64,000 bases of DNA from Bordetella genomosp. 7 (GCF_002261265.1 NZ_NEVK01000003.1:248001-312000), one strand, 5' to 3'; shown: positions 42,645 to 52,421, numbered from the stretch's first letter. Numbers and translations: made by a program. Notes: generated from the letters alone by a model not told the origin.

Positions 42645-42730
42645 AAAAATTCTGGAGCGGGAGACGAGTCTCGAACTCGCGACCTCAACCTTGGCAAGGT
42701 TGCGCTCTACCAACTGAGCTACTCCCGCAT
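42645..42730. repeat. 86-bp direct repeat containing tRNA-Gly, copy 2
   Basis: Identical to 33302-33387 and in the same orientation, 9,343 bp apart. It includes the whole tRNA and short flanks. Confidence 0.9.
42653..42728 (-). tRNA. tRNA-Gly (GCC), copy 2
   Basis: Sequence identical to copy 1 over all 76 nt, including anticodon GCC and encoded CCA. It reads GGC and GGU codons. It stands alone here, between aqpZ and murB, with the terminator at 42576-42611. Confidence 0.97.
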
Positions 42731-42866
42731 TGCCGAGCCGGCTAAAACAACCGGCCGATCAGCGAAGACCGGCATCATAGCGGTTTTCCAGCCGGTGTGC
42801 AAATGATTAGCGGGATACCGTTAATATGCAGCTTTGCTGCTACTGATAGATCCCGATTCGCTTTCC

Positions 42867-43934
42867 ATGCCGGACATCCCGCAGGCCCCGCCTGATACCT
42901 CTTTGACCCCCACGGCGCGGGACTTGACCACGCTCAACACGCTGGGGCTGCAGTCGCGTGCCCCGGCCTTCGTCTGCCTGCGATCGCCCGCGCAACTGCC
43001 CGCCCTGTCAGACCTGGCCGACCGCTATGCCAGCTTGCTGGTGCTGGGGGGCGGCAGCAACCTGGTGTTGCCGCCGCAGGTAGAAGGCCTGGTCGCGCAA
43101 GTTGCGCTGGCCGGCGTGCGCCTGGTCGAGGCCCGGCCGAACGCGTGGATCATCGAAGCCGGCGCAGGCGAGAACTGGCACGGGTTTGTATCCGCCTGCG
43201 TGGCCAACGGCTGGGATGGGCTCGAAAACCTCGCCTTGATCCCAGGCACGGTCGGCGCCGCCCCGGTGCAGAACATCGGCGCCTATGGCGTGGAACTGGC
43301 CGACCGTTTCCTGGGGCTTACTGCCTGGAACGTGCGGCAACGCCGGCTGGTCGACATGGACGCCGCGGCCTGCCGCTACGCCTACCGCGACAGTATCTTC
43401 AAGCACGATGCGCCCGGCGCGTGGGTGATCATTTCGGTGCGGTTCGCCTTGCCGCGGCCCTGGCGTCCGGTGCTGGACTATCCCGACCTGCAGCGCCAGG
43501 CTGCGTCGATGGGCCCTGCGCCCAGCGCGCGCGATATCTATGAAGCGGTGTGCAGCATCCGCCGCGCCAAGCTGCCCGACCCGACCGTCATCGGCAATGC
43601 GGGCAGTTTCTTCAAGAATCCGCTGGTCGATGCCGCCACGCGCAACGCGCTGGCCGAGCGGCATCCCGGGCTGGTTTCGTATGCGCAGCCCGACGGGCGT
43701 TTCAAGCTGGCCGCGGGCTGGCTGATCGACCAATGCGGCTGGAAGGGCAGGCAACTGGGGGCGGCCGGCGTGCACGACAGGCAGGCGCTGGTGCTGGTCA
43801 ATCGCGGCGGCGCGACCGCGAGCGATGTCATGGGGCTGGCGGCCGCCATCCAGCGCGACGTGGCGCAACGCTATGGCGTACAGCTGGAGCCCGAGCCGGT
43901 GGTGTGGCGCGACGCCCGCGCGCCGGGCGCGTGA
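42867..43934 (+). CDS. murB: UDP-N-acetylenolpyruvoylglucosamine reductase
   Basis: The 355-residue protein has the FAD-binding marks [13 protein letters not shown] near residue 62 and [20 protein letters not shown] near residue 122. The catalytic region [13 protein letters not shown] follows, and [12 protein letters not shown] carries the reducing serine. C-terminal [18 protein letters not shown] marks a type I MurB. It makes UDP-MurNAc for peptidoglycan. ATG at 42867 (MPDIPQAP) is chosen; TTG at 42834 is an upstream alternative. Confidence 0.95.
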   Translation: MPDIPQAPPDTSLTPTARDLTTLNTLGLQSRAPAFVCLRSPAQLPALSDLADRYASLLVLGGGSNLVLPPQVEGLVAQVALAGVRLVEARPNAWIIEAGAGENWHGFVSACVANGWDGLENLALIPGTVGAAPVQNIGAYGVELADRFLGLTAWNVRQRRLVDMDAAACRYAYRDSIFKHDAPGAWVIISVRFALPRPWRPVLDYPDLQRQAASMGPAPSARDIYEAVCSIRRAKLPDPTVIGNAGSFFKNPLVDAATRNALAERHPGLVSYAQPDGRFKLAAGWLIDQCGWKGRQLGAAGVHDRQALVLVNRGGATASDVMGLAAAIQRDVAQRYGVQLEPEPVVWRDARAPGA

Positions 43935-43944
43935 CGCGAGCGGG

Positions 43945-44736
43945 CTACAGCCCCAGCACCGCCTGCATGTCGAAAAGGCCGCTGCGGCGGTTCTGCAGAA
44001 AGCGCGCGGCGCGCACGGCCCCTTCGGCGTAGGTGCTGCGGCTGTTCGAGCGGTGCGTGATCTCGATGCGTTCGCCGGTGCCGCAGAAGTACACGGTATG
44101 GTCGCCCACGATATCGCCGCCCCGCACCACCGAAAAGCCGATGGTGCCCGGTTTGCGCGGGCCCGTGTCGCCATGGCGTTCCCAGGTGGCCACATCGGGC
44201 AGCGCCACGTTCCATGCCGAGGCGACGGTTTCGCCCATTTTCAGGGCGGTGCCCGAGGGCGCGTCGACTTTGTTGCGGTGGTGCGCTTCGAAAACCTCGA
44301 CGTCGTACCCCGAGTTCAGGATCCGCGCCGCCACGTCCAGCAGTTTCAGGGTGGCGTTGACGCCCACGCTCATGTTGGGGGCAAAGACGATGGCGGTTTT
44401 CTGCGCCGCGACTTCGATGGCTGCGCGGCCGGCCTGGTCGAACCCCGTCGTGCCGATCACCATGTGCGTGCCGTGGCGCACGCAGGCCTCCAGGTGCTGC
44501 AGTGTGGCTTCGGGCCGGGTGAAGTCGATCAGGCAATCGGCGTCGGCCAGGGCGTCGAGCTGGTCGGTGATGACCACGCCGGTATCGCGCCCGAGAAAGG
44601 CGCCGGCGTCCTGGCCGATGGCGGCCGACCCCGTGCGGGCCAGCGCCGCGGACAGGGTCAGGTCGGCATGGTTCAGTACGGCTTCGATCAGCATGTGGCC
44701 CATACGGCCGCTGGCGCCGGCAATGGCGATGCGCAT
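43945..44736 (-). CDS. dapB: 4-hydroxy-tetrahydrodipicolinate reductase
   Basis: The 263-residue protein begins [20 protein letters not shown] with the dinucleotide loop AGASGRMG. It has the DapB signature [19 protein letters not shown] and [11 protein letters not shown]. It reduces the DapA product in lysine and diaminopimelate synthesis. It lies 25 bp downstream of bamE, convergent with murB. Confidence 0.96.
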   Translation of the reverse strand: MRIAIAGASGRMGHMLIEAVLNHADLTLSAALARTGSAAIGQDAGAFLGRDTGVVITDQLDALADADCLIDFTRPEATLQHLEACVRHGTHMVIGTTGFDQAGRAAIEVAAQKTAIVFAPNMSVGVNATLKLLDVAARILNSGYDVEVFEAHHRNKVDAPSGTALKMGETVASAWNVALPDVATWERHGDTGPRKPGTIGFSVVRGGDIVGDHTVYFCGTGERIEITHRSNSRSTYAEGAVRAARFLQNRRSGLFDMQAVLGL

Positions 44737-44761
44737 GGTGGGTTCCTTGTGCCGGGTTGGA

Positions 44762-45457
44762 TCAGCGCAGCGGCTCGGCGCCGCCGCCGGGCTGGCCGAT
44801 GGGGCTGGGCTGCGTAAGGGGTGAATTGATCAATAGTTCGCGGCGCGGCGGCGGGGTGTCGGCGGGCGCAGGCGTGGGCGCCGGGCCCTGCATGTCCGGA
44901 GCGCGCATCGCCGGGTCGGCGGGCTCGACCGGTTGCATGCCGCCCGGCGGCGTGCCCAGCGCGGGCAGCTGCGCGGGGTCGGCGGGCGCCGCGGGCGCGA
45001 CGCGGTCGGCCCCCTGTGCATCCCGGCGCGCCGTCTCGGTGTCGATCTCTTCGTCGATTTTTTCCTGGGCGGGGTTGCCCGCCGCGTCGAGCTGGAAGGG
45101 TTGCAGCGCGGGTTGCTGGTCGCCTTCCCAGCGCACCAGCCTGTCGTTTTCGAACCAGACGGTGAACTTGCGCTCCTGGGCGTCGCCGTAGCCAGGCTTG
45201 AAATAGTAGGGGTAGTCCCAGCGGTCGGCGTGCAGCACGCTGGTGAGCGTGGGGCTGCCCAGCGCAAAGCGCACCTGCTCGCGCGTCATGCCGGGCTGCA
45301 GCAGGGCTACCTGTTCCTGGGTAATCCAGTTACCCTGCTGTACGGGCGCCTTGTACGGGAAACCCCATTTGTCGGATGTGCAGCCTGCCAGGGCGAGGGC
45401 AATCGATGTCGTGGCGAGCGCGGTCTTGATAAACCGAGTCGGAATACGTGCAATCAT
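44762..45457 (-). CDS. bamE: Outer membrane assembly lipoprotein BamE with long proline-rich tail
   Basis: The 231-residue protein has a lipoprotein signal ending LALAGC (Cys 26) and the SmpA/OmlA domain (residues 40-125: [35 protein letters not shown]). Typical BamE is about 110-120 residues; here another 100-residue tail rich in Pro, Ala, Asp and Glu follows. It is a subunit of the Bam complex. It is divergent from fur. Confidence 0.92.
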   Translation of the reverse strand: MIARIPTRFIKTALATTSIALALAGCTSDKWGFPYKAPVQQGNWITQEQVALLQPGMTREQVRFALGSPTLTSVLHADRWDYPYYFKPGYGDAQERKFTVWFENDRLVRWEGDQQPALQPFQLDAAGNPAQEKIDEEIDTETARRDAQGADRVAPAAPADPAQLPALGTPPGGMQPVEPADPAMRAPDMQGPAPTPAPADTPPPRRELLINSPLTQPSPIGQPGGGAEPLR

Positions 45458-45616
45458 GGACTCCAGGCGCCCCTATCTAAATTAAAGCCGGTAAAACCGT
45501 TATCATAAAGGTTTCATAATGCGGGAGTTCCGCGGACAGCAAAAAAGGCGGTGCGCTGCCCGTTCTCTGCCGCGTTCCTGCCCCATACTACATGGCGTAC
45601 GGAGGGCGATTACACC

Positions 45617-46039
45617 ATGACTACCGACCAAAGCGAACTGAAGAACATGGGCCTGAAGGCGACTTTCCCTCGCCTGAAGATCCTTGATATCTTCCGTAAG
45701 GCCGAACTGCGCCACCTGAGCGCAGAAGACGTGTATCGCGCCCTTATCAGCGAAAACGTGGAAATCGGCCTGGCCACTGTTTACCGGGTGCTTACCCAGT
45801 TCGAGCAGGCCGGCATCCTGACCCGCAGCCAGTTCGACAGCGGCAAGGCCGTCTTCGAACTGAACGACGGCGATCACCACGACCACCTCATCTGCACCAA
45901 TTGCGGCAAGGTCGTCGAGTTTTCCGATCCCGATATCGAAAGGCGCCAGTACAAAGTGGCCAAGGACAACAACTTTGCCCTTGAAAGCCACGCAATGGTG
46001 CTGTACGGCATCTGCGGAGACTGCCAGCACAAGCGCTGA
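45617..46039 (+). CDS. fur: Ferric uptake regulator
   Basis: The 140-residue protein has the winged helix ([17 protein letters not shown], then [18 protein letters not shown], about 11-70) and metal sites [14 protein letters not shown] (residues 86-99) and a final CGDCQ. It represses iron-uptake genes when loaded with Fe2+. ATG at 45617 follows GGAGGG. The bamE-fur divergent order is standard in this family of bacteria. No convincing Fur box is seen in the 159-bp gap. Confidence 0.96.
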   Translation: MTTDQSELKNMGLKATFPRLKILDIFRKAELRHLSAEDVYRALISENVEIGLATVYRVLTQFEQAGILTRSQFDSGKAVFELNDGDHHDHLICTNCGKVVEFSDPDIERRQYKVAKDNNFALESHAMVLYGICGDCQHKR

Positions 46040-46050
46040 TTTGTGCATGG

Positions 46051-46092
46051 CCGCCGGCGCGAACCCGCGTTCGCGCCGGCGGTTTCTTCTTT
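46051..46092 (+). terminator. Terminator of fur
   Basis: CCGCCGGCGCGAA and TTCGCGCCGGCGG form a 13-pair perfect stem (46051-46082) with a six-base loop, followed by TTTCTTCTTT. Confidence 0.88.
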
Positions 46093-46150
46093 GTGCTTCG
46101 AATCTTGCCGCCCGCGCCTTGCGCGGATCGCGCTGGGGCGCGTGCGCGCC

Positions 46151-47812
46151 CTATCGCGACGATTCGGTCAGCGTGCCCAGCATTTCGCGCGCGTGGTCGC
46201 GCGTGGTGGCGGTAATCTTGATGCCGCCCAGCATGCGCGCGATTTCTTCCACGCGTTCGTCCGCATCCAGTTCGGCAATGTGCGAACGGGTGGCGCCGGC
46301 CGTTTCGGTCTTGCTGACCCGGTATTGGGCCGTGCCGCAAGCCGCGACCTGGGGCAGGTGGGTCACGCACAGCACTTGATGGCGGTCGCCAAGTTCGCGC
46401 AGCAGCTTGCCCACGACTTCGGCTACGGCGCCGCCCACGCCGCTGTCGACCTCGTCGAAAATCAGCGTGGGCACCCGCGCGGCTTTGCTGGCGATGACCG
46501 ACAGCGCCAGAGATATGCGCGACAGCTCGCCGCCCGACGCCACCTTCCCCAAGGGGCGCGGCGAGGTGCCGGCGTGCCCGGCGACCAGGAATTCCACGTG
46601 GTCGCTGCCATGCGCCGACGGCGACCCCGGCGACACGACGGGCTCGAAACGGCCGCCTTGCATCGCCAGCGTCTGCATTGCCTGCGTTACCTGCTTGCCC
46701 AGGTTTTTGGCAACCTTTGCGCGAGCCGCGGATAATTTCGCGGCCGCGTTTTCATATCGTGCGGCGGCCGCCTGGGTGCGCTCGCGTAGCGCGTCCACGT
46801 CGGCGGCCGCCTGCAGGTCGGCCAATTGGGCATGCACCGATGTCTGCAGCGCCGGCAGGGCTTCCGGTTCGGTCTTGAACTTGCGGGCGGTATCGAAGAC
46901 CACGCTCATGCGGGCTTCGACATCTGCCAGGCGTTGCGGATCGAGCTCGACCCGGCTGACATAGTTGTTCAGGTCGGAGACGGCTTCGGCCACCGCAATG
47001 CGGGCCGATTCGAGTTCCTCTGCGACGCCCTGCAGGGCGGGATCGTGCCGCAGCATCTGCTGCAGGCGGTGGTGCGCCGTGTTCAGGCGGTGCCGCGCGG
47101 AATCGTCTTCGCCGTCCAGCGCCTCGAGTATCTGGGCGGCTCCATCGAGCAGGCCCTGGGCATGCGCCAGACGCGATTGCTCGCCTTGCAGGGCGTCCCA
47201 TTCGTCTGGCTGCAGCGCCAGCTGGTCGAGTTCCTCGGCCTGCCACTGCAGACGTTCGCGTTCCGCCGCCAGGCCTGCCGCATCTTTTTCGGCGAGCTCG
47301 AGCTGGCGGGCCAGGCCGCGCCAGTCTTTCCAGGCCTGCGTCACGGCGTGCCGCAGTTCACCATGTCCGCCGTGCGTGTCCAGCAGATCGCGCTGCGCAT
47401 CGGCCCGCATCAGGCTCTGGTGCGCGTGCTGGCCGTGAATGTCCACAAGGCTATCGCCCAGTTCACGCAATTGCGCCAGAGGGGAAGGCATGCCGTTGAT
47501 ATAGCCGCGGCTGCGGCCCTGGGCGTCGACCACCCGGCGCAGCGCGAGTTCGTCGCCTGCATCAAGGTCGCGTTCGGCGAGCCAGGCGCGCAGGGTGTCG
47601 GGGGCGTCGAAGATGGCGGTGATGTCGGCGCGCGCCGCGCCTTCGCGCAATACGCCCGCGTCGGCCCGTTCGCCCAGCGCCAGCGCCAGCGCGTCGATCA
47701 GGATGGATTTGCCGGCGCCGGTCTCGCCGGAAAACACGGTGAAGCCAGGCCCGAAATGGATTTCGGCCTGCTCGACGATGACAAAGTCGCGAATATGCAG
47801 GGTGCGCAGCAT
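46151..47812 (-). CDS. recN: DNA repair protein RecN
   Basis: The 553-residue SMC-like protein has N-terminal MLRTLHIRDFVIVEQAEIHF, Walker A SGETGAGKSILIDAL near residue 29 and two central coiled-coil arms (about 150-360). The ABC-type signature LGKVASGGELSRISLAL and Walker B LIFDEVDSGVGG lie in the C-terminal third. It acts early in double-strand-break repair. It is 9 bp downstream of nadK. Confidence 0.95.
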   Translation of the reverse strand: MLRTLHIRDFVIVEQAEIHFGPGFTVFSGETGAGKSILIDALALALGERADAGVLREGAARADITAIFDAPDTLRAWLAERDLDAGDELALRRVVDAQGRSRGYINGMPSPLAQLRELGDSLVDIHGQHAHQSLMRADAQRDLLDTHGGHGELRHAVTQAWKDWRGLARQLELAEKDAAGLAAERERLQWQAEELDQLALQPDEWDALQGEQSRLAHAQGLLDGAAQILEALDGEDDSARHRLNTAHHRLQQMLRHDPALQGVAEELESARIAVAEAVSDLNNYVSRVELDPQRLADVEARMSVVFDTARKFKTEPEALPALQTSVHAQLADLQAAADVDALRERTQAAAARYENAAAKLSAARAKVAKNLGKQVTQAMQTLAMQGGRFEPVVSPGSPSAHGSDHVEFLVAGHAGTSPRPLGKVASGGELSRISLALSVIASKAARVPTLIFDEVDSGVGGAVAEVVGKLLRELGDRHQVLCVTHLPQVAACGTAQYRVSKTETAGATRSHIAELDADERVEEIARMLGGIKITATTRDHAREMLGTLTESSR

Positions 47813-47821
47813 GTTTTGCTG

Positions 47822-48721
47822 TTACTCCACGCTGTCCGACGCCTGCGGCATCAGGTTCCAGTGCAATTTGCGGCGCAGCGTCGAGAAGAAGCTGTACCCT
47901 TCGGGGTGCACGAACCGTATCGTGTGCGGCGCGCGCTGTACCGAGATGCGGTCTCCGGGTTGCAGGTCAGACCAGGTCTGCATGTCAAAGTGCACGCTGG
48001 CGCCGATTTCCACCCGCCCGATGGCGGTAAGCGTCATGTTCAGCACGCCGTCGCCCGGAATGACGATGGGCCGGTTCGAAAGAGTCTGGGGCGCCACCGG
48101 CACCAGCACCATGGCGTCCAGCCCCGGATGCAGGATGGGGCCGTTGGCCGACAGTGCATACGCCGTCGAGCCGGTTGGGGTGGCGATGATCAACCCGTCG
48201 GCACGCTGCGCGTACATGAAGGCGCCGTCGAGCTCGACGCGCACTTCGATCATGCCGCCACGCCCCGCGCGGTTGAGCACCACGTCGTTCAGCGCGGGCG
48301 CCGTGTACATGAGCTGGTCGCCGCGCCATACGCTGCCCACCAGCAGCATGCGGTCTTCGGCCTGGTAGTTGCCCTCGATCACACGCGCCAGCGCGGCGTG
48401 GGCTTCCTGCAGCGGGATATCGGTAATAAAGCCCAGCCGCCCGTGGTTGATGCCCACCAGGGGCACGCCATAGGGCGCCAGGGTGCGCGCCGCCCCGAGC
48501 ACGGTGCCGTCGCCGCCCATTACCACGGCCAGCGACGCGCTTTCGCCGATTTCCTTCAGGGTGGCCACTGGATATTCGTGCACGCCGGTATTGCTGGCGG
48601 TTTCGGCTTCCACCAGCACGCGGCGGCCGGCCTTGACAAGCATGTCGGCCAGGGCGCGCAAAGGCGTATCCAGGCCCGTGTCCTGGTGCCGGCCTATCAG
48701 GGCGACAGTGGGAAAGTGCAT
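47822..48721 (-). CDS. nadK: NAD kinase
   Basis: The 299-residue protein has the GGDG motif in VVMGGDGTVLGAARTLA near residue 70. It also has the conserved NHGRLGFITDIP, NDVVLNRAG and PTGSTAYALSANGP. It phosphorylates NAD to NADP. The nadK-recN pair and divergent hrcA follow the standard betaproteobacterial order. Confidence 0.96.
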   Translation of the reverse strand: MHFPTVALIGRHQDTGLDTPLRALADMLVKAGRRVLVEAETASNTGVHEYPVATLKEIGESASLAVVMGGDGTVLGAARTLAPYGVPLVGINHGRLGFITDIPLQEAHAALARVIEGNYQAEDRMLLVGSVWRGDQLMYTAPALNDVVLNRAGRGGMIEVRVELDGAFMYAQRADGLIIATPTGSTAYALSANGPILHPGLDAMVLVPVAPQTLSNRPIVIPGDGVLNMTLTAIGRVEIGASVHFDMQTWSDLQPGDRISVQRAPHTIRFVHPEGYSFFSTLRRKLHWNLMPQASDSVE

Positions 48722-48837
48722 GATGGCGATAAGGGCAGAATTTTTCAGTCTGAGCAGATTCGGCGATTATATGGGGCCGCATGTTCTGCTGCGGGACAAA
48801 ATCGCCCATCCCTGAAAGTTTCCTTACAATAGCCGAT

Positions 48838-49845
48838 ATGGATGATCGTGCACGCGCATTGCTGAAAGCGTTGATTGAACGCCACATCGCCGACGGACAA
48901 CCGGTCGGTTCGCGCACGCTTTCCAAGGTTTTCGACCTTTCTCCGGCCACTATCCGCAATGTGATGGCCGATCTCGAAGACATGGGCCTGATCCACAGCC
49001 CGCACACGTCCGCCGGGCGGGTGCCCACGCCGCGCGGCTACCGCATGTTTGTCGATTCGCTGCTGGCGGTGCAGCCGTTCGAATTCCAGCCGCAGCAGTT
49101 CAGCGAGGCGTCGCTGTCGGCCGCCGAGCCCTCGCGGGCGGTGACGGCTGCCGCGGTCATGCTGTCGAACCTGACGCAGTTCGCCGGCGTCGTGCTTACG
49201 CCCAAGCGGGCCCAGGTATTCAGGCAGGTCGAATTCATCCGCCTGTCCGAAAAGCGGGTGCTGCTCATTATCGTCACGCCCGATGGTGATGTGCAGAACC
49301 GCATCCTGTCGGTACAGCGCGACTATTCCGAGTCCGAGCTCATCGAGGCGGCCAATTTCTTCAACGTGCACTTCGCCGGCAAGTCGTTCGATGCCGTGCG
49401 GCGGACGCTTACCACCGAACTGGCGCAGCTGCGCGAAGATATTTCGCGGCTGATGCAGGCAGCGGTCGAAGCCGGCGCCGAAGCGGTCGAAGACGGCGAC
49501 GGCGTGGTCATATCCGGCGAACGCAAGCTGCTCGACGTGACCGACATCGCGTCCGACATGGACCGCCTGCGCAAGATGTTCGCGCTGTTCGAGCAGAAAA
49601 CCGACCTGCTGCAACTGCTGGACGTCTCCAGCCGCGCGCAGGGCGTGCAGATCTATATCGGGGGCGAGTCCCAGTTGCTGCCCCTGGAAGAAATCTCGGT
49701 CATCACGGCGCCATACGGCGTCGATGGCCGGGTGATCGGCACGTTGGGGGTCATCGGGCCTACCCGCATGGCGTACGAACGTGTCATCCCCATCGTCGAC
49801 ATTACGGCGCGCCTGTTGTCGAATGCCTTCAGCAACAACCAGTGA
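48838..49845 (+). CDS. hrcA: Heat-inducible transcription repressor HrcA
   Basis: The 335-residue protein has the N-terminal winged helix ([22 protein letters not shown] in part, then [18 protein letters not shown]) and [18 protein letters not shown], followed by the GAF-like and dimerisation parts and an end [29 protein letters not shown] (in part). HrcA binds CIRCE sites at groE-type operons; I find no CIRCE element in this window. ATG at 48838 begins at [15 protein letters not shown] box ends only seven bases before it, which hints at a very short leader. Confidence 0.95.
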   Translation: MDDRARALLKALIERHIADGQPVGSRTLSKVFDLSPATIRNVMADLEDMGLIHSPHTSAGRVPTPRGYRMFVDSLLAVQPFEFQPQQFSEASLSAAEPSRAVTAAAVMLSNLTQFAGVVLTPKRAQVFRQVEFIRLSEKRVLLIIVTPDGDVQNRILSVQRDYSESELIEAANFFNVHFAGKSFDAVRRTLTTELAQLREDISRLMQAAVEAGAEAVEDGDGVVISGERKLLDVTDIASDMDRLRKMFALFEQKTDLLQLLDVSSRAQGVQIYIGGESQLLPLEEISVITAPYGVDGRVIGTLGVIGPTRMAYERVIPIVDITARLLSNAFSNNQ

Positions 49846-49895
49846 TCCAGTAACGGGCCTGCCTTCATCCGAAGCGCGCCCCAAAGGGGTATTTT

Positions 49896-51035
49896 GTGTT
49901 TCTACGCCTGTTCAAGTATTTGTGGCCCGAGCGCTACCTGCCCGAACCGCAGCAGGCGGACCCTTTCAACGATAATCCGCCGCCGCGGCCGCCGGCCGGC
50001 GTCGGGGTCGTGCTGGTCAACCTGGGCACGCCCGAGACCACGGCCCCGCGCGATATCCGACGCTACCTGGCCGCTTTTCTGTCCGACCCGCGCGTCATCG
50101 AAATACCCCGCTATTTGTGGCTGCCCATCCTGCACGGCATGGTGCTGGTGCGTCGGCCGCGTCGCCTGCAGCCGCGCTACGAAGGCATCTGGATGGAGGG
50201 CGGCTCGCCCTTGCTGGTGTACAGCCGACGGCAGGCCGAAGGCGTACAACAGGCCCTGACCGCGCGCGGCCTTGCCGTGCGGGTCGAACTGGCTATGCGG
50301 TACGGCGAGCCCTCGATCGAGCAGGCTGTCGAGCGGCTGCGCCAGCAGGGGTGCGACCACATTCTGGTGGTGCCGCTGTATCCGCAATTCGCCGCCAGCA
50401 CCACGGCCACGGTGGTCGACGCGGTGGCTGCGCATGCCAGGCGCTTGCGCGACCAGCCGGAACTGCGCTTCGTGAAGCGCTTCCACGACGATCCGGGTTA
50501 TCTGGATGCGCTGGCCGGCCGTATTTCGGCGTTCTGGCAGGCCCACGGCCGCCCGCAGAAGTTGCTGATGAGTTTCCACGGCCTGCCCCGGTATTCGGTC
50601 GAACTGGGCGATCCCTATTATCGCGACTGCGTCGAAACCGCGCGCTTGCTGCGCGAGCGCTTGCAACTGACGCCCGACCAGGTCGAAGTTACCTTCCAGA
50701 GCCGCTTTGGCGCGGCCCGTTGGCTCGAACCCTATACCGAGCCCACCCTGAAAGAGCTGGCCGCCCAAGGTGTTACCGACATCGACGTGGTGTGTCCGGG
50801 TTTCGTGGCCGACTGTCTCGAAACGCTCGAGGAAATCAGCCAGGAATGCCGCGACGCCTTCATTGCCGCGGGCGGACGGCAGTTTCGCTACATTCCCGCC
50901 CTGAACGACGACCCGGCCTGGATCGAGGCCCTGGCCGCGCTTGTCGACAATCACTTACAAGGCTGGCCCACGCGTTCCTCGGCAACACGTACACTGGACG
51001 CTGGCGTATCCGCCGTGGCGGAGCGCGACGGCTGA
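49896..51035 (+). CDS. hemH: Ferrochelatase
   Basis: The 379-residue protein has VGVVLVNLGTPETTAPRDIRRYL near residue 30 in part, MRYGEPSIEQAV, MSFHGLPRYSVELGDPYY with the metal-binding His, and FVADCLETLEEISQE with the conserved Glu. It inserts Fe2+ into protoporphyrin IX at the membrane. The start is GTG 49896 after AAGGGG. It lies 50 bp after hrcA and upstream of the heat-shock genes. Confidence 0.95.
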   Translation: MFLRLFKYLWPERYLPEPQQADPFNDNPPPRPPAGVGVVLVNLGTPETTAPRDIRRYLAAFLSDPRVIEIPRYLWLPILHGMVLVRRPRRLQPRYEGIWMEGGSPLLVYSRRQAEGVQQALTARGLAVRVELAMRYGEPSIEQAVERLRQQGCDHILVVPLYPQFAASTTATVVDAVAAHARRLRDQPELRFVKRFHDDPGYLDALAGRISAFWQAHGRPQKLLMSFHGLPRYSVELGDPYYRDCVETARLLRERLQLTPDQVEVTFQSRFGAARWLEPYTEPTLKELAAQGVTDIDVVCPGFVADCLETLEEISQECRDAFIAAGGRQFRYIPALNDDPAWIEALAALVDNHLQGWPTRSSATRTLDAGVSAVAERDG

Positions 51036-51074
51036 AGATCGCCGCCACTGTTCGAACTTTGCAGGAGCCAGCTT

Positions 51075-51320
51075 ATGAATACCACCCCGAGACCCGGCGT
51101 AGGCACATCCTCGGCCCCTGGACACTCTAATTTGAAAGAGGATCCGGTCGAGCGCGACCTCGACGAAGCCCTGGAAGACACCTTTCCCGCCAGTGACCCG
51201 ATCGCCATCACGCCCGACGATGCCCCGCAGCGCGAATCCGAGTCCACCGTAGACGAGGCGCTGCAAGAGACTTTTCCGGCAAGCGACCCTCCGGCGCCCA
51301 GCCAGCCCGGCAAAGCCTGA
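51075..51320 (+). CDS. Small acidic protein with duplicated FPASDP motif
   Basis: The 81-residue protein contains the same motif twice, LDEALEDTFPASDPIA (residues 35-50) and VDEALQETFPASDPPA (59-74), in an otherwise polar acidic chain. TFPASDP peptides occur in many short unannotated bacterial proteins; function unknown. It lies between hemH and the grpE RpoH promoter with AGGAG at its start. A conserved linear motif implies binding to a partner protein. Confidence 0.75.
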   Translation: MNTTPRPGVGTSSAPGHSNLKEDPVERDLDEALEDTFPASDPIAITPDDAPQRESESTVDEALQETFPASDPPAPSQPGKA

Positions 51321-51339
51321 GTTTTCTGGGCCGTTCCCT

Positions 51340-51368
51340 CTTGAAACCAACAGATCGGCCCCCATTAT
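51340..51368 (+). promoter_or_regulatory. RpoH (sigma-32) heat-shock promoter for grpE
   Basis: CTTGAAA at 51340-51346 and CCCCATTAT at 51360-51368 with a 13-bp spacer match the sigma-32 consensus almost perfectly. Transcription would start near 51375, about 30 bp before grpE. Confidence 0.92.
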
Positions 51369-51404
51369 CGGGGCCGACGCTATTGTTTTTTGGAGGAATT
51401 CCCA

Positions 51405-51962
51405 ATGACGGCACCCCAAGAGCCTGTGGATCAGGCCCCTGAGTCCGGCGGGCCGGCCCCGGCCGAGCCCGTAACTGTCGAAGCGCTGCAGGCTGAAGTG
51501 GCGGCGTTGCGCGCCGAGCTCGAGGCTGCCCAGGCCACCGTCACCGGCCAGCAGGACCAACTGCTGCGCGCCCATGCCGAAGCCGAAAACGTGCGTCGCC
51601 GCGCTCAGGATGACGTGGCCAAGGCCCGCAAGTTCGGCATCGAATCGTTCGCCGAGAGCCTCGTCCCGGTCCGGGACAGCCTGGAAGCCGCCCTGGCCCA
51701 GCAAGAGCAAACTCTGGACACCATGCGCGAAGGTGTCGAAATGACGTTGAAGCAGCTCACTGCGGCTTTCGAGCGCAACCTGCTCAAGGAAATCGCGCCC
51801 GCGCAGGGCGACAAATTCGATCCGCATCTGCACCAGGCCATTTCGTCGGTGCCTTCCGACCAGCCCGCCAACACCGTCACGCAGATGCTCCAGAAGGGCT
51901 ACGTGATCGCCGACCGCGTGTTGCGGCCGGCCCTGGTGATGGTGTCGTCCGGGCAGGCGTAG
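51405..51962 (+). CDS. grpE: Nucleotide exchange factor GrpE
   Basis: The 185-residue protein has an acidic head, a long coiled-coil ([18 protein letters not shown], residues 24-41 and on), the core [25 protein letters not shown] (in part) and the beta-wing end [21 protein letters not shown]. It exchanges ADP on DnaK. ATG at 51405 follows TGGAGG, downstream of the RpoH promoter. Confidence 0.95.
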   Translation: MTAPQEPVDQAPESGGPAPAEPVTVEALQAEVAALRAELEAAQATVTGQQDQLLRAHAEAENVRRRAQDDVAKARKFGIESFAESLVPVRDSLEAALAQQEQTLDTMREGVEMTLKQLTAAFERNLLKEIAPAQGDKFDPHLHQAISSVPSDQPANTVTQMLQKGYVIADRVLRPALVMVSSGQA

Positions 51963-51966
51963 CCTC

Positions 51967-52365
51967 ATGGCCAGCCCCGCCGAGTTCGACCCCGCGCAGG
52001 TCTTCCAGGCGTTTGCCATGCGCCCGGTTGCGTCGGCCGACTTCGACCAGCAAGTCGTGCAGGCGCCTGGCGACGATCTGCGGTGCGTCTTTCTGTGGGG
52101 CGAGGATTGTTACAATTGCAATTTGTTCAAGCAGGCCGCATTGCTGCACCGGCAAGCCCTGCTGGCGCTTGGGCTGACGTGGTTCCAGGCCGATGTCTAC
52201 GCCGACGAGGCCCTGGGACGAAGGTTTTCCCTGCATGGCGTGCCCACGTTCGTGCTGTATCGCGGGGGACGCCGCCTTGGCCGCATCACCGGGTGGCCCG
52301 GGCTGCCCCGGTTCACGGAGACCATCGAGCGGCTCTTGAAAAACCCCTCGGGCAGCCCCAGTTAG
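51967..52365 (+). CDS. Thioredoxin-like protein within the grpE-dnaK cluster
   Basis: The 132-residue protein has LWGEDCYNCNLFKQAALLH near residue 43, a CYNC redox motif in a thioredoxin fold with cis-proline GVPTFVLYRGG near residue 95. It starts 4 bp after grpE and precedes dnaK by 56 bp, so it shares the heat-shock transcript. It may protect or reduce client or chaperone thiols under stress (inference). Confidence 0.86.
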   Translation: MASPAEFDPAQVFQAFAMRPVASADFDQQVVQAPGDDLRCVFLWGEDCYNCNLFKQAALLHRQALLALGLTWFQADVYADEALGRRFSLHGVPTFVLYRGGRRLGRITGWPGLPRFTETIERLLKNPSGSPS

Positions 52366-52421
52366 GCTAAGACTCGTTTTATTCCCGTTTCCACGGATCA
52401 ATATATTCAAGGTACTCCACC

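Noticed and set aside
45458-45616. Fur box between bamE and fur
   Set aside because: TTATCATAAAGGTTTCATAAT is AT-rich and looks partly like one, but it does not give a convincing 19-bp dyad.
46826-48832. 668-codon open frame opposite recN and nadK
   Set aside because: It covers two clear genes on the other strand and shows no protein motifs.
48722-48837. CIRCE element upstream of hrcA
   Set aside because: No TTAGCACTC-type inverted repeat is found here or before grpE/dnaK; the grpE promoter is of RpoH type.
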